Shown here: in pieces, positions 37,576-46,966 of the stretch
Numbering within the stretch: the first letter of the stretch is position 1
Layout of the letters: the number at the start of each line of letters is the position of its first letter
Assembly (NCBI RefSeq): GCF_900625095.1
Contig: NZ_LR130760.1
Coordinates: 738,417 to 802,416 of the forward strand
Source of the DNA: Acinetobacter ihumii
GTDB taxonomy: Bacteria; Pseudomonadota; Gammaproteobacteria; Pseudomonadales; Moraxellaceae
DNA: 64,000 nucleotides
Direction of reading: 5' to 3'
Program-made: the position numbers and the translations under genes
The notes under the pieces: generated by a model
Seen by the model: the letters and a program-made list of their open reading frames with translations, nothing else
Told to the model about the DNA's origin: nothing
The model's database searches: none

Positions 37576-38304
37576 TTATTTCGTAACGTGAGTTCCTTCT
37601 TTTTCACCCATCACAACGGATAATAAAGCACCCGGCTTGTTCATATCAAAAACCTGTAGAGGCACGTTATGATCACGACATAGGCAAATAGCAGTCAAAT
37701 CCATTACCCCTAACTTTTCATCCAATACTTGATCAAAAGTTAAATGATCATATTTTACTGCATCATCGTATTTGCTTGGATCTTTGTTGTACACACCATC
37801 GACTTTGGTGGCTTTCAAAATCAAATTCGCTTCAATTTCAATGCCACGCAAGCAAGCTGCTGTATCGGTGGTAAAAAATGGGTTACCTGTACCTGCAACA
37901 AAGACACACACTTCGCCTTGGCTCAGGTAACGAATCGCATCGCGGCTTGAATACGGATCCACCACTGTGCCAATCGACAGAGCTGACATTAAACGGGTTT
38001 TGATATTACGACGGACTAAAGCATCGCGCATTGCAAGACCATTCATCACCGTAGCCAACATGCCCATCTGGTCACCGGTTACACGCCCAACCAAACCATC
38101 TTTTTGTAATTGACTACCACGGTATAGGTTTCCACCACCCACCACGATGCCCACCTGAACACCTAAACCCACAAGATGAGCAATAGATAATGACATTTGA
38201 TCAAGCACTTGTGCATCAATCCCCATCTCTTTATTGCCCGATAATGCCTCACCAGAAAGCTTAAGTAGAATGCGTGAGTAACGGGGGCTGTTAGAATCCG
38301 CCAT
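37576..38304 (-). CDS. pyrH: Uridylate kinase (UMP kinase)
   Basis: Phosphorylates UMP to UDP; hexameric and distinct from eukaryotic UMP/CMP kinase. It is 242 residues: [12 protein letters not shown] at the N-terminus, [13 protein letters not shown] near residue 55, [19 protein letters not shown], and [23 protein letters not shown]. The ATG at 38304 has GGAG 8 bases upstream; the frame extends further but unsupported. rpsB-tsf, which usually precede pyrH, are not here; rimO is 55 bases upstream instead. Confidence 0.96.
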   Translation of the reverse strand: MADSNSPRYSRILLKLSGEALSGNKEMGIDAQVLDQMSLSIAHLVGLGVQVGIVVGGGNLYRGSQLQKDGLVGRVTGDQMGMLATVMNGLAMRDALVRRNIKTRLMSALSIGTVVDPYSSRDAIRYLSQGEVCVFVAGTGNPFFTTDTAACLRGIEIEANLILKATKVDGVYNKDPSKYDDAVKYDHLTFDQVLDEKLGVMDLTAICLCRDHNVPLQVFDMNKPGALLSVVMGEKEGTHVTK

Positions 38305-38359
38305 GCTAAACTCCAAAATACAATGTGTTAAAAATAAATTTTGTTGGTTGCAACACAAA

Positions 38360-39706
38360 TCATTTCGCTGATTTAATTTTAATCAACTTTGCAAATAAAT
38401 CGTATTCGTCTGCATCTGTAATTTCGACTTCAAGTAAGTCACCCGCCTGAATTTTAGACTTATCAATGTCTTCTACAAAGACATTGCCATCAATTTCAGG
38501 TGCATCTGCATAAGAACGCGCCACAGCAACTGGATATTCATCTTCCAGACTGTCGACTAAAACCGTCATAGTCTGTCCAATACGCTGTTGTAATTTTGCC
38601 GCAGAAATGGCTTGTTGAACTTGCATAAAACGTTCATAACGCTCTTGCTTAATCTCTTCAGGCACATGATCTGGCAAGTCATTTGCTGTGGCACCTTCAA
38701 CCGGCGAATAAGTAAAGCAACCCACTCGATCAAGCTGCGCTTCTTGCAACCAGTCTAAAAGAATTTGAAAGTCTTCTTCGGTTTCACCCGGGAAGCCAAC
38801 CACGAAAGTTGAACGAATGACCAAATCAGGACATTTTTCACGCCAAGTTTTTAAGCGTTCAAGGGTATTTTCACTATGGGCTGGTCGCTTCATCAATTTT
38901 AAGATGCGCGGACTGGCGTGTTGAAAAGGAATATCTAAATAAGGCAGGATTTTACCTTGAGCCATCAAATCAATGACAGCATCGACATGCGGATATGGAT
39001 AAACATAATGTAGACGCACCCAGATTCCCAATTGACCCAGTGCTTCACACATATCGTAAAACTTGGTTTTAACTGGCTGACCATTCCAGAAATCCAGTTT
39101 GTACTTGGTATCTACACCATACGCAGAGGTATCCTGAGAGATCACCAATACTTCTTTAACCCCTGCGCGCTTCAGCGCAGCCGCTTCTTCAAGCACTGAT
39201 CCCACTGGACGTGAAACCAGATCACCACGCATGCTTGGAATAATGCAGAAAGTACAACGGTGGTTACAGCCTTCAGATATTTTTAGATAAGCATAATGTT
39301 TTGGTGTGAGACGAATGCCCTGCTCAGGAACTAAATCGACAAAAGGATTGTGTTTTGGCGGTGGCGGTACATATTCATGTACAGCTTCCATTACATCCTG
39401 ATACGCTGCTGCACCAGTCACTTTTAAAACGTTCGGATGCATTTGACGAATTTTATCTTCGTCCTTACCTAAACACCCAGTCACAATAACGCGACCATTT
39501 TCATTCATGGCTTCGCCAATGGCATCTAGGGATTCTTGTACCGCAGATTCAATAAAACCGCAGGTATTGACTACAACCAGATCGGCACCGTCATAATCCG
39601 ATGCAACCTGATAACCTTCAGTACGTAACTGAGTTAAAATTCGTTCAGAATCTACCAATGCCTTAGGACAACCTAAAGAGACAAAACCGACTTTGGGGGA
39701 CTTCAT
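38360..39706 (-). CDS. rimO: Ribosomal protein uS12 methylthiotransferase RimO
   Basis: Radical-SAM enzyme that methylthiolates an Asp of ribosomal protein S12. It is 448 residues. The N-terminal UPF0004 domain has [15 protein letters not shown] with the first cluster Cys, [10 protein letters not shown] and GCLGKDE; the radical SAM triad is [17 protein letters not shown] near residue 145; a TRAM domain occupies the last 65 residues. [21 protein letters not shown] identifies RimO as opposed to MiaB. I start at ATG 39706; 32 further codons upstream are unsupported and overlap the intergenic control region of ntrB. Confidence 0.95.
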   Translation of the reverse strand: MKSPKVGFVSLGCPKALVDSERILTQLRTEGYQVASDYDGADLVVVNTCGFIESAVQESLDAIGEAMNENGRVIVTGCLGKDEDKIRQMHPNVLKVTGAAAYQDVMEAVHEYVPPPPKHNPFVDLVPEQGIRLTPKHYAYLKISEGCNHRCTFCIIPSMRGDLVSRPVGSVLEEAAALKRAGVKEVLVISQDTSAYGVDTKYKLDFWNGQPVKTKFYDMCEALGQLGIWVRLHYVYPYPHVDAVIDLMAQGKILPYLDIPFQHASPRILKLMKRPAHSENTLERLKTWREKCPDLVIRSTFVVGFPGETEEDFQILLDWLQEAQLDRVGCFTYSPVEGATANDLPDHVPEEIKQERYERFMQVQQAISAAKLQQRIGQTMTVLVDSLEDEYPVAVARSYADAPEIDGNVFVEDIDKSKIQAGDLLEVEITDADEYDLFAKLIKIKSAK

Positions 39707-39787
39707 GAATCTGCGCTCCACTTGAATCCGCGTATTGTATGACGTTTCTCGCAATAAAAACAGGTGGAATATGAACAGTTCGTTTAA

Positions 39788-39835
39788 TGCACCAAAATAC
39801 AACCAATATTTCTTACAAAAATCATAGTTGCACCA
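39788..39835 (+). promoter_or_regulatory. Two NtrC-type half-sites upstream of ntrB
   Basis: TGCACCA occurs at 39788-39794 and again at 39829-39835 on the forward strand, 41 bases apart, 115-160 bases upstream of the sigma-54-like promoter. TGCACCA is one arm of the NtrC consensus TGCACCA-N4-TGGTGCA; the right arm is poorly conserved (TGATTCA at the second). Confidence 0.4.
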
Positions 39836-39949
39836 TTATGATTCAATTTAAGCAAACAAAATGCATACTTTGTTTTTAAATCGATCAAATTTAATCATTT
39901 TTGCTCGTTTTTAATACAAGCGATGTATTAAGTTCATTTTCACATAAAG

Positions 39950-39967
39950 TTGGCGTACATCTTGCTT
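39950..39967 (+). promoter_or_regulatory. Sigma-54 promoter for ntrBC
   Basis: TTGGC (39950-39954) and TTGCTT (39962-39967) hold the GG (-24) and GC (-12) dinucleotides exactly 10 bases apart, as RpoN requires. The predicted start is near 39978, about 70 bases before ntrB. It lies in the 340-base intergenic region that also holds the rimO promoter. Confidence 0.6.
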
Positions 39968-40046
39968 ATGTTATGTCCCATTACAGGGAAAAACTGGATT
40001 AAATGTAAATGTCATTGCGCTATTATAAGACAGGAAACATTTTCTA

Positions 40047-41156
40047 ATGGATCAAAGACCGACCATTGACTACCGACTACTGGTTGATAATTTAACCACA
40101 GCCATATTGTTGGTCGATAGCGACTTGAATATTTTTTATCTCAATTCTTCTTGCGAAGCGTTGTTTGATATTAGTTTGCTACGTGCATCAGGTTTGCCGG
40201 TGCTCAATCTATTACATTCGCCAAATGACAGTTTCAATACCCATGAAGCATTATTGAATACATTGAATTCTGGACAACACTACACACGGCGTGAAGCTGT
40301 GATTAGTGTCAACTTTAAAGAAATTCATGTCGATTATTCTGTTTCTGCTTTAAATACGGGTAAAAACTATCATCCACTGCTTTTAATAGAGCTTAATCCG
40401 ATTGATCGGATGCTAAAAATTTCTAAAGAAGAAAATTTGATTCAGCAGCACCAAGTTGCGCGTCAGCTCATTCGCGGTGTTGCACATGAAGTCAAAAATC
40501 CTTTAGGCGGAATTCGTGGTGCTACACAACTATTAGCACGTAGTTTAAATGACCCCAAATACACAGAATTTACCGATATCATTATTAATGAAGTGGATCG
40601 TTTAAGAAATCTGGCAGATACCATGCTGGGCTCACGCCAACTGCCAAGTTATGAAGATGTCAATATTCATGAGCCTCTGGAGCGCGTACGTTCTCTTATC
40701 GTCAACCAAACCAAGAAAAAGATTAAAATTACACGGGACTATGATCTGTCATTGCCTGATGTAAAAGCTGACCGTGATCAACTGATTCAGGTCATGCTGA
40801 ATATTAGTGTCAATGCGATTCAAGCCATGACCGAAAACAAAGAATTTTTTGTTGACCATGATCCAGAACTCATTTTAAGAACACGTATTCAGCGTCTGGT
40901 CACCATCAATGGTTTATTAAATAAATCGGCGGTTCGTATCGATATTGAAGATAACGGCCCCGGTGTACCACAAGACATTTTAGAGTCCGTTTTTTATCCG
41001 CTTGTGACAGGACGAGCTAAAGGAACAGGACTTGGCTTAAGTATTGCACAGAATATCATGCATCAACACAACGGAATGATTGAATGTCAATCCGTCGCGG
41101 GAAAAACCACATTTAGCTTATATTTACCTTGGGAGTCAGACCGTGTCGCGAAATAA
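40047..41156 (+). CDS. ntrB: Nitrogen regulation sensor histidine kinase NtrB
   Basis: Senses nitrogen state through PII and phosphorylates NtrC. It is 369 residues: a PAS domain (about 8-110), the dimerisation/phosphoacceptor H-box RGVAHEVKNPLGGIRGA with its His near residue 147, the N-box SVNAIQAM, and the ATP-binding G-box GRAKGTGLGLSIAQNIM near residue 330. No membrane segment, so it is cytoplasmic, as is GlnL. ntrC overlaps its end by 14 bases. glnA is not adjacent in this window. Confidence 0.95.
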   Translation: MDQRPTIDYRLLVDNLTTAILLVDSDLNIFYLNSSCEALFDISLLRASGLPVLNLLHSPNDSFNTHEALLNTLNSGQHYTRREAVISVNFKEIHVDYSVSALNTGKNYHPLLLIELNPIDRMLKISKEENLIQQHQVARQLIRGVAHEVKNPLGGIRGATQLLARSLNDPKYTEFTDIIINEVDRLRNLADTMLGSRQLPSYEDVNIHEPLERVRSLIVNQTKKKIKITRDYDLSLPDVKADRDQLIQVMLNISVNAIQAMTENKEFFVDHDPELILRTRIQRLVTINGLLNKSAVRIDIEDNGPGVPQDILESVFYPLVTGRAKGTGLGLSIAQNIMHQHNGMIECQSVAGKTTFSLYLPWESDRVAK

Positions 41157-42618
41157 AATATGGGTAATTGATGATGATCGCGCCATGCGATGGGTACTGG
41201 AAAAAACCTTCAAAGAAGAAGGTTTGGATGTGACCAGTTTTGAAGAAGCACAAACTGCACTGGATCAATTGGCTGAAGATGCGCCAGATGTCATTCTTAC
41301 CGACATTCGTATGCCAGGAATTGACGGTCTGACCTTTTTGGGTAAAGTTAAAAATAACTATCCCGATTTGCCTGTAATTATTATGACAGCACATTCAGAT
41401 CTGGAATCTGCTGTTTCAAGCTATCAAACTGGTGCTTTTGAATATTTACCAAAACCTTTTGATATTGATGAAGCTTTAGCTCTTGTTCATCGTGCAATTT
41501 TACATGTGAATAAGTTACAGCAACAAGAAGCAGCAAAAACCACTTCACCGGTTCAATCGACTGAAATTATTGGCGAATCACCTGCCATGCAGGAAGTATT
41601 TCGTGCAATTGGTCGACTTTCACAGTCACATATTACTGTACTGATTAATGGTGAGTCTGGTACAGGTAAAGAACTGGTTGCCCACGCCTTACACAAACAT
41701 TCTCCACGCAGCAGTAAACCTTTTATTGCCTTAAATATGGCTGCCATTCCAAAAGATTTGATTGAAACAGAACTTTTTGGACATGAAAAAGGTGCGTTTA
41801 CAGGTGCTAACACCCAGCGTCAGGGTCGTTTTGAGCAAGCCAACGGCGGTACGTTATTTTTAGATGAAATTGGTGACATGCCATTTGAAACTCAAACCCG
41901 CTTACTTCGTGTATTGGCTGATGGTGAGTTTTATCGTGTTGGTGGACACATCCCTGTAAAAGTCGATGTCCGCATTGTCGCGGCAACACATCAAGACTTG
42001 GAAAAATTGGTGAATGAAGGACGTTTCCGCGAAGACTTATATCATCGTTTAAATGTCATTCGTATTCACATTCCAAAACTTGCACATCGCAGCGAAGACA
42101 TTCCAATGCTTGCGCAACACTTTTTGGCACGTGCAGGTAAAGAACTTGGCGTGAGCCCAAAAATTCTTCGACCTGAAACAACCGACTATATGCAACAATT
42201 GCCTTGGCCGGGGAATGTGCGCCAACTGGAAAATACTTGCCGCTGGCTCACCGTGATGATCACAGGACGGGATGTTTATCCAGAAGACTTACCTTCTGAA
42301 TTAAAACAGATTCCAATTCAAAAATCAGGCGAGCAGGCAACCACACCAATGGGCGTCGATCGTATTTCTCTGCATCATTGGGACGAATTACTTGGTCAAT
42401 GGGCCATTCAAAAACTAAAAAATGGCGAAATGAAGATTCTTGATATCGCCACTCCAATGTTTGAACGCACTCTGATTAATGCAGCCTTACAACAAACCCG
42501 TGGTCGCAAACGCCACGCAGCTGAACTTTTAGGTTGGGGTCGCAACACGCTTACCCGTAAATTAAAAGAACTTGGTATTGCTGCTGAAGATGATGCTGAA
42601 GAAGAAGCCGAAATCTAG
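41143..42618 (+). CDS. ntrC: Nitrogen regulation response regulator NtrC
   Basis: Sigma-54 enhancer-binding activator of nitrogen assimilation genes. It is 491 residues: receiver domain with phosphoacceptor Asp54 in ILTDIRMPG, AAA+ domain (about 150-375) with Walker A GESGTGKE, the sigma-54-contacting GAFTGA loop and Walker B LFLDEIGDMP, and a C-terminal Fis-type helix-turn-helix (ALQQTRGRKRHAAELLGWGRNTLTRKLKELG). It begins with GTG at 41143 after GGGAG, within ntrB. The GAFTGA loop is intact, so it should activate RpoN. Confidence 0.96.
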   Translation: MSRNKIWVIDDDRAMRWVLEKTFKEEGLDVTSFEEAQTALDQLAEDAPDVILTDIRMPGIDGLTFLGKVKNNYPDLPVIIMTAHSDLESAVSSYQTGAFEYLPKPFDIDEALALVHRAILHVNKLQQQEAAKTTSPVQSTEIIGESPAMQEVFRAIGRLSQSHITVLINGESGTGKELVAHALHKHSPRSSKPFIALNMAAIPKDLIETELFGHEKGAFTGANTQRQGRFEQANGGTLFLDEIGDMPFETQTRLLRVLADGEFYRVGGHIPVKVDVRIVAATHQDLEKLVNEGRFREDLYHRLNVIRIHIPKLAHRSEDIPMLAQHFLARAGKELGVSPKILRPETTDYMQQLPWPGNVRQLENTCRWLTVMITGRDVYPEDLPSELKQIPIQKSGEQATTPMGVDRISLHHWDELLGQWAIQKLKNGEMKILDIATPMFERTLINAALQQTRGRKRHAAELLGWGRNTLTRKLKELGIAAEDDAEEEAEI

Positions 42619-42636
42619 GGTTGATGATTAAGTATA

Positions 42637-42675
42637 AACATTAAAGGGCAGTCACATTGACTGCCCTCTAATGTT
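42637..42675. terminator. Long hairpin between ntrC and a convergent gene
   Basis: Two 18-base arms, beginning AACATTA and ending TAATGTT, pair at 17 of 18 positions around CAT; the core is GGGCAGTCA / TGACTGCCC. There is no long T run, but it separates two convergent genes. Confidence 0.65.
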
Positions 42676-42686
42676 GATCTAAACAT

Positions 42687-43034
42687 TTAGGCAACTTGAG
42701 GATAGTGAATTGACTTACCTGCAACCAGCTCATTCACTGCATTGCTATTAAAATCAAGCTCTAAAATATGGTTTTCCGCAGAAATGCGATATTTTGAAAT
42801 CAGGGGCTGCGCGCCATAGGCGGTTTCAATCACATATTCATCTGCAATATTTAAAATTCCTTCAAGATTCGTACTTGTAGAAGCGAAATCGTGATTAAAC
42901 AAATCATAGATTTCTTGAAGATTATAAGTTTCACGTAGATGCTCAGGGTGTTTTCTCACCTCACCTTCAAGAAACAAAACGAGCTTATGCGCAAAAAAAT
43001 AATAATTTGGTTTATGGCTATACTCGAGATTCAT
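42687..43034 (-). CDS. Hypothetical protein (115 aa)
   Basis: A 115-residue soluble, acidic protein without a recognisable domain or signal. Aromatic residues are frequent near the N-terminus (YSHKPNYYFFAHKLVLFLEGEV). The middle (EHLRETYNLQEIYDLFNHDF) looks helical, and the end (ISAENHILELDFNSNAV) looks like strands. The ATG at 43034 has AGGAG 9 bases upstream, so it is likely a real gene. It converges with ntrC. Confidence 0.65.
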   Translation of the reverse strand: MNLEYSHKPNYYFFAHKLVLFLEGEVRKHPEHLRETYNLQEIYDLFNHDFASTSTNLEGILNIADEYVIETAYGAQPLISKYRISAENHILELDFNSNAVNELVAGKSIHYPQVA

Positions 43035-43163
43035 CTTGATCTACTCCTAAAAGGTTTATCATTCATTTTTATGTCACCATTTATTTTTAAAAATTTTAGC
43101 TTAATTTTTTCTTAAAGAATGCTATTGATCATACAAATTCTCACAATATGAAAAATCAATAAA

Positions 43164-43194
43164 ATAAAACCAACTATTTAAGTTGGTTTTATTC
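43164..43194. terminator. Symmetric terminator hairpin in front of the ribokinase gene
   Basis: AAAACCAACT pairs with AGTTGGTTTT around a 5-base loop, with A-rich and T-rich flanks on both strands. Both flanking genes start away from it, so no obvious transcript ends here. Confidence 0.65.
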
Positions 43195-43301
43195 CATGTA
43201 AAAACAAGAAGATATTTTTGCTTTTACATATTTTTAATAGGTTAGTTGCTCAATACTGGTTACAATTTCTTACTTATACATCTAACAGCTTATTTCAAAT
43301 C

Positions 43302-44240
43302 ATGAAAAATAATTTTAACAATATGGTGGTGTTAGGGAGTGCCAATGTCGATCACATTTTAAATGTTGATGATTTCCCTGCTTCAGGACAAACCGTTTCA
43401 GGAAAAAATTATAAAGTTGCGTTTGGTGGAAAAGGCGCAAATCAAGCAGTGGCTGCTGCGCGAAGTGGTGCAAATATTAGCTTCATTGGCTGCGTCGGAG
43501 ATGATGATGCTGGTCATCATCTGAAAGTTCAGCTTGAAAAAGATGGTGTCCATATTCAGGCTGTTCAATCCATTAAAGATCAGAATACAGGGGTTGCTTT
43601 AATTTTTGTTAATCATCAGGCAGATAATTTTATTGGTATTCATGCGGGTGCAAATGCTGCCTTGAGTGTTGAATATGTGCAACAACATGCAAGCTTAATT
43701 CAAAGTGCTCAACTTTTATTGTTGCAACTTGAAACGCCCATAGACAGCATACTTACCGCAGCTCACCTTGCCCACAATGCAGGTGTAAAAATTATTTTAA
43801 ATCCTGCACCCGCCCAAGCTTTGACATCAGAGCTTTTACAAAACGTTGATATCATTACCCCGAATAAAACTGAAGCAGAAATTTTAACAGGGCTAAAGAT
43901 TAATCATCTGGATGATGTCCAACAAGCTGCACATGTTCTTCACAATTACGGTATTGAAACGGTTGTCATTACTTTGGGTGCACAAGGTGTCTGGCTGAGT
44001 GAGTCGGGTCAAGGACAATTGATCCCTGCCTTTAAGGTAGATGCAGTTGATACGATTGCCGCAGGTGATACATTTAACGGAGCATTTGCAACAGCATTAC
44101 TGGAAGGTCAATCCAATCAAGAAGCAGCCCAGTTTGCCAATGCTGCGGCGGCAATTGCCGTGACCCGATACGGCGCTCAACCATCCATTCCTTATCGTGC
44201 TGAAATTAATGCTCTATTCAAAGAAAATTTAAACCTTTAA
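43302..44240 (+). CDS. rbsK: Ribokinase-like PfkB-family sugar kinase
   Basis: Phosphorylates ribose or a related sugar. It is 312 residues of the PfkB fold: GSANVDHIL at residues 12-20, VAFGGKGANQAVAAARSGA near residue 45 (substrate loop), LNPAPAQ, ITPNKTEAE, and the catalytic signature DTIAAGDTFNGAFATAL with the base Asp near residue 251. Ribokinase identity is likely from GGKGANQAVAAARSG and NPAPA, but no ribose transporter or repressor is nearby. I start at ATG 43302, without a clear ribosome site; the frame opens 28 codons earlier. Confidence 0.85.
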   Translation: MKNNFNNMVVLGSANVDHILNVDDFPASGQTVSGKNYKVAFGGKGANQAVAAARSGANISFIGCVGDDDAGHHLKVQLEKDGVHIQAVQSIKDQNTGVALIFVNHQADNFIGIHAGANAALSVEYVQQHASLIQSAQLLLLQLETPIDSILTAAHLAHNAGVKIILNPAPAQALTSELLQNVDIITPNKTEAEILTGLKINHLDDVQQAAHVLHNYGIETVVITLGAQGVWLSESGQGQLIPAFKVDAVDTIAAGDTFNGAFATALLEGQSNQEAAQFANAAAAIAVTRYGAQPSIPYRAEINALFKENLNL

Positions 44241-44247
44241 AACCTAG

Positions 44248-44272
44248 AAAACGCAGAATATTCTGCGTTTTT
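44248..44272. terminator. Bidirectional terminator between rbsK and the siderophore-binding protein gene
   Basis: AAAACGCAGAA pairs with TTCTGCGTTTTT around a short loop. Confidence 0.85.
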
Positions 44273-44282
44273 CCCTGTGACT

Positions 44283-45245
44283 TTAGTCATTTACCGCATC
44301 AGAAACTTCCTTGACCATTGCTTTCATGCCACCCAAACCATTGTTCATCAGATACCAGTTACTCGAATCCAGATACACAATATGACCGTTTTGTGCCGCT
44401 TTGGTTTTATTGACAATTGCATTATTTAAAACCTGTTGAGCACCATCTTTTTTCTCAGTAATAGCCGCTCCCCGATCAATTACAAAAATATAGTCAGGAT
44501 TTTTTTGCGCAATAAACTCATGAGAAATTGCCATACCATGCAAACCCACTTTAATGGATGGATCGACTGGGGTAAAACCATATAAATCATGAATATTACC
44601 AAAGCGTGAGCCTGCGCCATAGGCTGCAATTTTACTATTATTCACCATAATGATCAGCGCTGTTTTACCTTGGGTCTTTTGCTTTAACGCTGCAATATCA
44701 GACTCTAATGTTTTGAGTTCATTCTCAGCCTCAGCTTTTTTTCCGACCATTTCCGCTACATTTAAAGTTTGCTGTTTAAAGGAATTAAATTGATCGTTGT
44801 AATCCACATCTACAAAATAAGTCGGTGCAATGGTTTTAAGTTCATTCACTACATTTTCCATACGTCCACTCATGAGAATCAACTCAGGCTGACTGGCTGC
44901 AACACGCTCCAGATTTGGGTCTTTAACTGTCCCTACATCCCTATATTTCGCATCATTAAAAGTCCGCAAAACTTGGGGCAATGGTGTGCCTTTTGGCAAA
45001 GCAACCACTTTGTCATCCGCACCCAGCTCATGAATGGTATTTAACGCATTGGTATCTAGAACTGCAATCCGCGAAATATTTGCTGGTATACTAATATCAC
45101 CTGCTTTGCTTGTAAATTTTAAGGTTTCACTATTTGCATTTGTGGTGATATTTGCCTGATCTGTTTGTGCAGGTGTATTAGAATTACTGCAACCTATTAG
45201 TGCGAGGGTACACAAGGTTGTAATCAGCGTTTTTTTAAGCAGCAT
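44283..45245 (-). CDS. Siderophore ABC transporter substrate-binding lipoprotein
   Basis: Captures a ferric siderophore in the periplasm and delivers it to the permease. It is 320 residues with a lipoprotein signal ending LIGC (Cys near residue 18), then the class III binding-protein fold: ISRIAVLDTNALNTIHELGADDKVVALPKG, LERVAASQPELILMSGR, and the long inter-lobe helix. The architecture resembles FatB/CeuE/YclQ-type catechol or anguibactin-type binding proteins. The ATG at 45245 has AGGAG at 6 bases, better than the ATG at 45251. It is last in a four-gene operon. Confidence 0.87.
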   Translation of the reverse strand: MLLKKTLITTLCTLALIGCSNSNTPAQTDQANITTNANSETLKFTSKAGDISIPANISRIAVLDTNALNTIHELGADDKVVALPKGTPLPQVLRTFNDAKYRDVGTVKDPNLERVAASQPELILMSGRMENVVNELKTIAPTYFVDVDYNDQFNSFKQQTLNVAEMVGKKAEAENELKTLESDIAALKQKTQGKTALIIMVNNSKIAAYGAGSRFGNIHDLYGFTPVDPSIKVGLHGMAISHEFIAQKNPDYIFVIDRGAAITEKKDGAQQVLNNAIVNKTKAAQNGHIVYLDSSNWYLMNNGLGGMKAMVKEVSDAVND

Positions 45246-45254
45246 AGCCATCTC

Positions 45255-46019
45255 CTAACTAATAAAATAAAGACCTAATTTGTGTTGATTCACCTCTTGA
45301 ATCGGAATACGAAAATCGAAGATTTCCTGCAAAATTTGTTCATTCATGATCTGCTGTGGCGAACCGACATAAGCAAGTTGTCCATCTTTCATGGCAATAA
45401 TTTGATCGGCATATACCGAAGCAAAATTGATATCGTGAATCACCACAATGATGGATTTTCCATGATGCGTCGCCAAATCTTTTAAAACACGCATGATTTG
45501 TGCAGAGTGCTTCATGTCCAGATTATTCAGAGGTTCATCCAGCAAGATATAATCTGTGTCCTGCGCTAAAACCATTGCAATGTAAGCGCGTTGCCGTTGA
45601 CCGCCCGAAAGCTCACTCAACTGACGATGACGCAACTCGTCCAGATCCATATAACGAATGGATTGATCAATCATGTGATGATCTTCAGCATTGAGTCGTC
45701 CTTGCGAATAAGGAAAACGCCCAAAAGCCACCAGATCTTCAATACTTAAACGCAGTTCGGTGTGATTAGACTGTTTTAAGATCGCCATTTTCTTGGCAAT
45801 TTCATTACTTTTCATGGCATGTATATCTTGCCCATCCAGAAAAATCTGCCCAGCATCAGGCTGAGTTAAGCGACTCATCATGCCAAGCACTGTACTTTTT
45901 CCAGCACCATTCGGCCCAATAAATGCCGTAAATTGACCTTTGGTAATATTTAAGGACACATCACCAACCACTTCTTGACCGTGATAACTTTTAGATAAAC
46001 CTTTTAGCTCAATTGCCAC
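45255..46019 (-). CDS. Iron-siderophore ABC transporter ATP-binding protein
   Basis: ATPase of the importer. It is 254 residues: Walker A GPNGAGKST near residue 36, Q-loop AILKQ, signature LSGGQRQRAYIAMVLAQ, Walker B YILLDEPLNNLD and the H-loop VIHD. Starts with GTG at 46019, with AGGA upstream, overlapping the permease end by 16 bases. It follows the FepC/FecE/FatE line. The neighbours are permeases and the binding protein. Confidence 0.92.
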   Translation of the reverse strand: MAIELKGLSKSYHGQEVVGDVSLNITKGQFTAFIGPNGAGKSTVLGMMSRLTQPDAGQIFLDGQDIHAMKSNEIAKKMAILKQSNHTELRLSIEDLVAFGRFPYSQGRLNAEDHHMIDQSIRYMDLDELRHRQLSELSGGQRQRAYIAMVLAQDTDYILLDEPLNNLDMKHSAQIMRVLKDLATHHGKSIIVVIHDINFASVYADQIIAMKDGQLAYVGSPQQIMNEQILQEIFDFRIPIQEVNQHKLGLYFIS

Positions 46020-46966
46020 TTTTTATTTTCCTTCAACAAAATCCAGAAGAAATAAATTCCGCCAACAAAATTAATGATGACACTCAGCGTAGTTTTGTTA
46101 TTCAGCACATGCAGCACGACAAACTGACCGATCATGAGTGATAAAATACTGACCAAAATAACGCCGACTAACAACATAGCGTGACGATGCGTTTTAAATA
46201 ATTCCAGCGTAATATTGAGAACCAATAACCCCAAGAACATCATTGGACCCGCCAAAGCAGTTGCTGATGCCAATGCAATCACCACTAAAATTAAAAGTGT
46301 GCGACTGGTCTTGTCATAGTCCAAACCCAGATTAAGCGCATGTTCACGCCCCAAAGCCATCACATCCAACCGATGATGATTTTTAAAGGTATAGATCAGG
46401 ATCGGAACAATCGTAATTAAAGCCAAAATAACAATTTCGATTTTGACAATATTGAAGCTTGCAAAACCTGCATAGGCAGCAATTTGGAATTCATCAGGAT
46501 CCAACAAAACCTGAAAAAAAGTGGTCATACTGTCAAATAAAGTGGCGCAGATGAGTCCGACCAATAACAAAAAATAGATATTTTGCTCGGCGACTTTTTT
46601 AAAAATAAAGCGATACAACAGCAGCGCAAAACCCAACATGAGTGCCAAACTCACCACATAATCCATAATGAAATTCATGGAAAGTAGAGCGCTCGCACCA
46701 AAGAAATAAATAATCAGTGTTTTGGAAAGTTCATATAATTTATCTAGACCCAAAGCCTGCGGTGTGACCACTCGATTATTAACAATGCAATGGAAAATCA
46801 GTGTTGAAACCCCAACTGCAACTCCAGCAACCACAATGGCAGCAACGGTTTTTAACCGTAAATTGAGCGCAAACTGCCAGCCCGCACCTAAGCCCCAAGT
46901 CAAATACAATGCAATCGAGAAAAACGTAAGTATCAATAGTAAACATAGTTTAGTGCGATTATGCAT
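46004..46966 (-). CDS. Iron-siderophore ABC transporter permease 2
   Basis: A 320-residue FecCD-family permease with about nine membrane segments. GPMMFLGLLVLNITLELFKTHRHAMLL near residue 245 is the coupling-helix motif contacting the ATPase. The N-terminus (FALNLRLKTVAAIVVAGVAVGVSTLIF) matches the usual LRLPR-VLAALLVGAALGLSG pattern in degenerate form. It is closest to the FatC/YclO/CeuC branch. It overlaps the next permease gene by 8 bases. Confidence 0.9.
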   Translation of the reverse strand: MHNRTKLCLLLILTFFSIALYLTWGLGAGWQFALNLRLKTVAAIVVAGVAVGVSTLIFHCIVNNRVVTPQALGLDKLYELSKTLIIYFFGASALLSMNFIMDYVVSLALMLGFALLLYRFIFKKVAEQNIYFLLLVGLICATLFDSMTTFFQVLLDPDEFQIAAYAGFASFNIVKIEIVILALITIVPILIYTFKNHHRLDVMALGREHALNLGLDYDKTSRTLLILVVIALASATALAGPMMFLGLLVLNITLELFKTHRHAMLLVGVILVSILSLMIGQFVVLHVLNNKTTLSVIINFVGGIYFFWILLKENKKWQLS

